A stretch of 64,000 bases of DNA, from positions 40,732,449 through 40,796,448 of the forward strand of contig CM038720.1 of NCBI GenBank assembly GCA_021613375.1, in the 5' to 3' direction. The first letter of the stretch is position 1. Each line of letters starts with the position of its first letter. Below the pieces are notes generated by a model. That model was not told where the DNA came from. It worked only from the letters and a program-made list of their open reading frames with translations, and searched no databases. This stretch comes from Megaleporinus macrocephalus (taxonomy: Eukaryota; Chordata; Actinopteri; Characiformes; Anostomidae). The position numbers were made by a program, and so were the translations under genes. Below are positions 59,981 to 64,000 of the stretch, piece by piece.

Positions 59981-60533
59981 ACTCCGCCTCTCTGGGTGAC
60001 CCCTCTCCCTCTTTACTTCTGAAAGACCCCACCTCACTGGGTGACCCCTCCCCCTCTTCACTTCTGAAAGACCCCACCTCACTGGGTGACCCCTCCCCCT
60101 ATTTACTTCTGAAAGACCACACCTCTCTGGGTGACCCCTCCCCCTCTTTACTTCTGAAAGACCCCACCTCTCTGGTTGACCCCTCCCCCTCTTTACTTCT
60201 GAAAGACCCCACCTCTCTGGTTGACCCCCTCCCCCTCTTTACTTCTGAAAGACCCCACCTCGCTGGTTGACCCCTCCCCCTCTTTACTTCTGAAAGACTC
60301 CACCTCTCTGGGTGACCCCTCCCCCTCTTTACTTCTAAAGACTCCGCCTCTCTGTGTGAACCCCCCCTCTTCTAAAAGACTCCGCCTCTCTAGGTGACAC
60401 CTCCCCCTCTTTACTTCTAAAGACTCCGCCTCTCTGAGTGACCCCTTCTCTTCACTTCTAAAAGACTCCACCTCTCGGGGGACCCCTCCCCCTCTTTAAT
60501 TCTGAAAGACTCCGCCTCTCTGGGTGACCCCCT
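59981..60533. repeat. 45-bp minisatellite, about 12 units
   Basis: The unit is ctgggtgacccctccccctc followed by tttacttctgaaagacccca and cctct. Units lose bases towards the right end (for example at 60355-60370). The array sits between a transposase fragment and the terminal sequence of the same element, so it probably grew inside it. Confidence 0.93.
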
Positions 60534-60539
60534 AATGGA

Positions 60540-60656
60540 CATATATATTATATTATATACATACAATTTCCAATTTTATATGTTAACTTTAAATGATTTG
60601 CACATCAGTTTTTATATACATACACAGCGTCCCAACTTTTTTGGAAATGGGGTTAT
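60540..60656. mobile_element. Terminal part of the same Tc1-like element
   Basis: The words gatttgcacatcagttttta, cacagcgtcccaactttttt and ggaaatggggttata are a stereotyped fish element end. It pairs logically with the transposase fragment at 59700-59968. Confidence 0.65.
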
Positions 60657-60819
60657 ACATAATGTCTTTACTTTCACATGCTCAAAAGTAATTAGACACA
60701 TTGACACAATTATAATTACATATATATTTCTACTTCAACTATAAAAAAGGGTTGCTTTAATACTTTAATCCAAACTCTTTACAGTAAATGACTGCTCAAA
60801 GTCTGGAACTCATAAAAAT

Positions 60820-61180
60820 CGGGTCAGTGAGTCAACCTCTTAACAACACTTCATTTGTCTGCCTTAAGAAGCTCTTGAGTTGCTTTAGCTCATTATCCGT
60901 CTGCACTGGGGGGCATCGTCCTATCAGTGTTGAAGCACTTAACTCAATCTGAGCAGAACGTATCACTCCATACACTTCAGTATTCACCCTGATACTACTC
61001 CTCACCAGCCACATCATAACACTACCACCACCATGCTTCACAGATGATGTGGGACACTTTAGATCATAAGCCTGTTCTCTATATTCTTCAGCTGCCACCA
61101 CTCTCGAACAGTTTCATCTTGTTCCAGATTATTTCTTATCTGGCCTTTCTGTTCTTGAGACTCACAATTTCAGTTTACAA
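60820..61180 (-). pseudogene. Decayed DNA-transposon transposase fragment
   Basis: The words aacactaccaccaccatgctt and cacagatgatgtgggacact (glycine-rich transposase motif read inversely), and atctggcctttctgttcttg (approach to the first Asp), indicate a Tc1/mariner-type transposase on the minus strand. Heavily degraded, with no TIR seen. Confidence 0.55.
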
Positions 61181-61239
61181 CCAACATGACATATCGCTGC
61201 TGTCCAATCAAAAACATGCATCTTCATTTTTGTTGAATT

Positions 61240-61345
61240 TTAATTTTATGCATCATTTGAATGTGACAGCTGCTGTTTACACTGTGTGTATATTTTATTT
61301 ATGGTCCAGTGCAAATGCTCCAAACTAGCTTGGAAAATACTTGTT
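61240..61345. repeat. Dispersed repeat family C fragment
   Basis: Contains cagctgctgtttacactgtg and caaatgctccaaactagctt, matching 40640-40730. A further fragment may lie at 61600-61740. Confidence 0.5.
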
Positions 61346-61359
61346 TTTTCAGGGAAAGC

Positions 61360-61560
61360 AACGATATAATAATAAAAATAATCATTATTACTATTATCAT
61401 TATAAAAGTACAATAAAATCATATTATGTTGGTGTAATAATAATAACAATACTTTATAGCATAATAATAAGTAAATATAAAATATAATACAAATAATAAT
61501 TAGTATATTATATTATACTCATATAATAACTATATAATAATTACTATTATCACTACAACA
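61360..61560. repeat. AT-rich, ATA/ATT-rich low-complexity stretch
   Basis: Mostly irregular ataataat and attatt words. Confidence 0.75.
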
Positions 61561-62237
61561 ATGCTGAATTTTGGCAAAATTCACTGTTTTCATTGCAGCA
61601 AACCTCATTTGAACCTCATTTTCTGCCTCATTTGAACACAACCTCCGTTTACACTGTATTTAAATTTCAATATGCCAGTTTTTATATGTGGACAGTGATT
61701 TTATGTATACATAACAATGTTGCTGTAAGCAGAACCCCAAACTACATGTGTAGAATGAGTAGTTTTGTAATGTAGTAGGTCAGACAGCGCTCACTATAGC
61801 AAGGTTTCCTTAATATCTACAAGCTTAACATACAATCCAACCACATAAACCCCATGAAAATCAATTATGCAGCTTTTTATGCAAGAAATTTCATTTAATC
61901 ATTTTATTCTTCACCAACAATCAAGCAGCTCATCTCAACACAACAGTACTGCAGTTATTTTAGTCTCACAATCAATAAAAAAAAAGTGAAAATCATAGTA
62001 AAAGCAGGAATATACAAAGTTCTTTGTGCACATTTCATCCTTGAGAGCATGATTAGCAGACCAGATGGTTAAAGACGTTCTACTGTACGTTCTTGTAGAT
62101 CTTTACTGACCCCTGGTGGCCAAACAGAAAAATATTAAACCACACACTGGGCAGCAGAGGTCAGCGATCGCCAGCAAAACAAGCTTATATCATTATTTAA
62201 GAGATTCTTACAAACTTATTCATTATCAACCAAGTAG
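61561..62237. other. No gene seen
   Basis: AT-rich sequence. Nothing recognised beyond the family C-like words at 61600-61740. Confidence 0.45.
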
Positions 62238-63082
62238 TGTACGTACACTACATGACCAAAAGTGTGTGGACACCTTTACCATAACACATCCTATTAGGTA
62301 CACCTCCTTGTATCTTCACTCAGGGTCCACTGAATCAGCTCCACTGACCATACTGGACCTACATTCACTGTCCACTGTATCAGCTCCACTGACCATACAG
62401 GAGCTCCACTCACTGTCCACTGTATCAGCTCCACTGACCATACAGGAGCTCCACTCACTGTCCACTGTATCAGCTCCACTGACCATACAGGGACCTCCAC
62501 TCACTGTCCACTGTATCAGCTCCACTGACCATACAGGACCTCCACTCACTGTCCACTGTATCAGCTCCACTGACCATACAGGACCTCCACTCACTGTCCA
62601 CTGTATCAGCTCCACTGACCATACAGGACCCCCACTTACAGACTGTAGTTCATCTGATTCTCTGTATACTTTATTACTCTGTTCTTTAATGATCAGGACC
62701 CCCACAGGACCCCCACAGAGCAGATACTATTAGGGAGGTGGGTCATTCTCAGCACTGCAGTGACACTGACGTGGTCCAGCATGTCACTGCTGGACTGAGA
62801 ATCGTCCACCAACCAAAACTATCCAGACAGCAGTGTCCTGTGGGCGGCGTCCTGTGTCCACTGATGAAGAACTCGAGGAACACAAACTGTGCAGCAGCAG
62901 ATGAGCTACTGTCTCTGACTTTACATCTACAAGGTGGACCAGCAAGTAGGAGGAGTGTCTAATAGAGTGGACAGTGAGTGGACAAGTGTTTAAACACTCC
63001 AGCAGCAGCACTGCTGTGTCTGATCCACTCACACCAGCACAACTCAAATTAACACACTACACAATTTTGGCCATAGAGTGTA
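62238..63082. mobile_element. Non-autonomous DNA element with internal 45-bp array, copy 1
   Basis: The left end acactacatgaccaaaagtg and the right end ttttggccatagagtgta form imperfect inverted termini. Inside are the 45-bp array, then agaccgcc-poor sequence with tcattctcagcactgcagtg, gagtgtctaatagagtgga and ctgctgtgtctgatccactc. That block is very common in otophysan fish. No coding sequence is convincing. The 205-codon open frame across the array is an artefact. Confidence 0.7.
62314..62636. repeat. 45-bp minisatellite, about 7 units
   Basis: The unit is tcactgtccactgtatcagc followed by tccactgaccatacaggacc and tccac. One unit has an extra g (cagggacc at 62489). The same array occurs at 63587-63957. 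Confidence 0.95.
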
Positions 63083-63552
63083 AGTCTGGGTAAATCAGTA
63101 CAGAAAATTAAGGCAAACCTCAATACAAATTTTCTTTTTTCTTTTTTTATGATTATTGATCACACATTACATTGTTACACAAGCGGGCCTGTAATACAGC
63201 AACTGCATTTGCGCGTGTTAAAGCAGATCTGGTTGGATATGGACTTTCTTTGCATTTTAAAAATATATATGAATAGAAAAACCTGAAAAGACAGCTGACG
63301 GTTCTGTGAAAGCACCAATCTTCAGCACAGTCCAAACGACCGCACGGGTTTCTAATCCATGAAGTTCTTTTAAGTGTTTATTTCTTTGATGTGAAGAACA
63401 TAAAAAGAAAGTAATGAGTAACAACACACTCCTGACCTCCACAGAGACATCATTACATACCACTACAGAACTGTGCAAACGTTAGAGACCACCATTACCT
63501 GTATTTAATTCCCAGTAAAAATAGATATTATTCATATTTCTACCTCTGTACC
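63083..63552. other. No gene seen
   Basis: AT-rich mixed sequence between two related elements. Nothing recognised. Confidence 0.45.
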
Positions 63553-64000
63553 CAGATCAGCCATAACATTAAACCCACCTCCTTCTATCCCCACTTACTG
63601 TCCACGAAAACAGCTCCACTGACCATACAGGACCTCCACTCACTGTCCACTGTATCAGCTCCACTGACCATACAGGACCTCCACTCACTGTCCACTGTAT
63701 CAGCTCCACTGACCATACAGGACCTACACTCACTGTCCACTGTATCAGCTCCACTGACCATACAGGACCTCCACTCACTGTCCACTGTATCAGCTCCACT
63801 GACCATACAGGACCTCCACTCACTGTCCACTGTATCAGCTCCACTGACCATACAGGACCTCCACTCACTGTCCACTGTATCAGCTCCACTGACCATACAG
63901 GACCTACACTCACTGTCCACTGTATCAGCTCCACTGACCATACAGGACCTACACTGATTCTCTGTATACTTTATTACTCTGTTCTTTAATGATCAGGACC
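63553..64000. mobile_element. Related element with the same 45-bp array, copy 2 (cut by window end)
   Basis: It starts cagatcagccataacattaa, a stereotyped teleost element terminus. It then carries the 45-bp array (63587-63957, about 8 units) and the same post-array sequence as copy 1 (gattctctgtatactttatt, ctctgttctttaatgatcag). It has the same orientation as copy 1. The left flanks of the two copies differ, so copy 1 may be a recombinant. Confidence 0.75.
63587..63957. repeat. 45-bp minisatellite, about 8 units
   Basis: Same unit as at 62314-62636, with tccac/tacac variation at the unit end. Confidence 0.95.

Overview
The window looks like non-coding, repeat-saturated DNA from a teleost fish, probably an otophysan such as a characin or catfish. 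That assignment is inference. It rests on several decayed Tc1/mariner elements of fish type, hAT, L1 and L2 LINE remnants, teleost dispersed repeats, and long AC, CT and TA microsatellites. I find no convincing host protein-coding gene, rRNA, tRNA or CRISPR array. The only recognisable coding matter is transposase and reverse-transcriptase debris, and no copy is intact.

Layout. 1-10 kb: copies of a non-autonomous element carrying a 51-bp array, two decayed minus-strand Tc1 copies, a 33-bp minisatellite (4.6-6.0 kb), a long-TIR MITE (8.48-8.83 kb) and a Tc1-like element with both TIRs (8.88-10.04 kb). 10-20 kb: a 32-bp minisatellite (11.1-13.2 kb), a SINE whose tail has expanded, an internally deleted hAT, a Tc1 element sitting in a TA microsatellite, and a non-autonomous Tc1 derivative. 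20-34 kb: a 2.5-kb CT-rich array, a 2.3-kb 25-bp array whose unit resembles a Tc1 TIR, a graveyard of minus-strand Tc1 fragments, and a 2.45-kb purine-rich array. 34-44 kb: GC-rich and single-copy-looking DNA, a Tc1 remnant with a chimeric 3' junction, an inverted copy of the element seen at position 1, a second non-autonomous Tc1 copy, and an AT-rich degenerate array. 44-54 kb: a duplicated 0.65-kb block flanking a 5'-truncated L2-like LINE, a 360-bp tandem repeat interrupted by an L1, and further LINE ends. 54-64 kb: a 4.4-kb two-word minisatellite, LINE and Tc1-like debris with a nested 45-bp array, and two DNA elements that both carry another 45-bp array.

About 20 kb (roughly a third) is tandem repeat, by my own addition of array lengths. 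Several arrays appear to be born from transposon parts: a TIR, a SINE tail or element interiors. The very long open frames across the arrays are low-complexity artefacts. The most interesting signals are the TIR-like 25-bp array, the two-word 4.4-kb array open in all three forward frames, and repeat-element families that carry their own minisatellites. The single-copy-looking islands between repeats are candidates for cis-regulatory DNA, but nothing in the window proves it.
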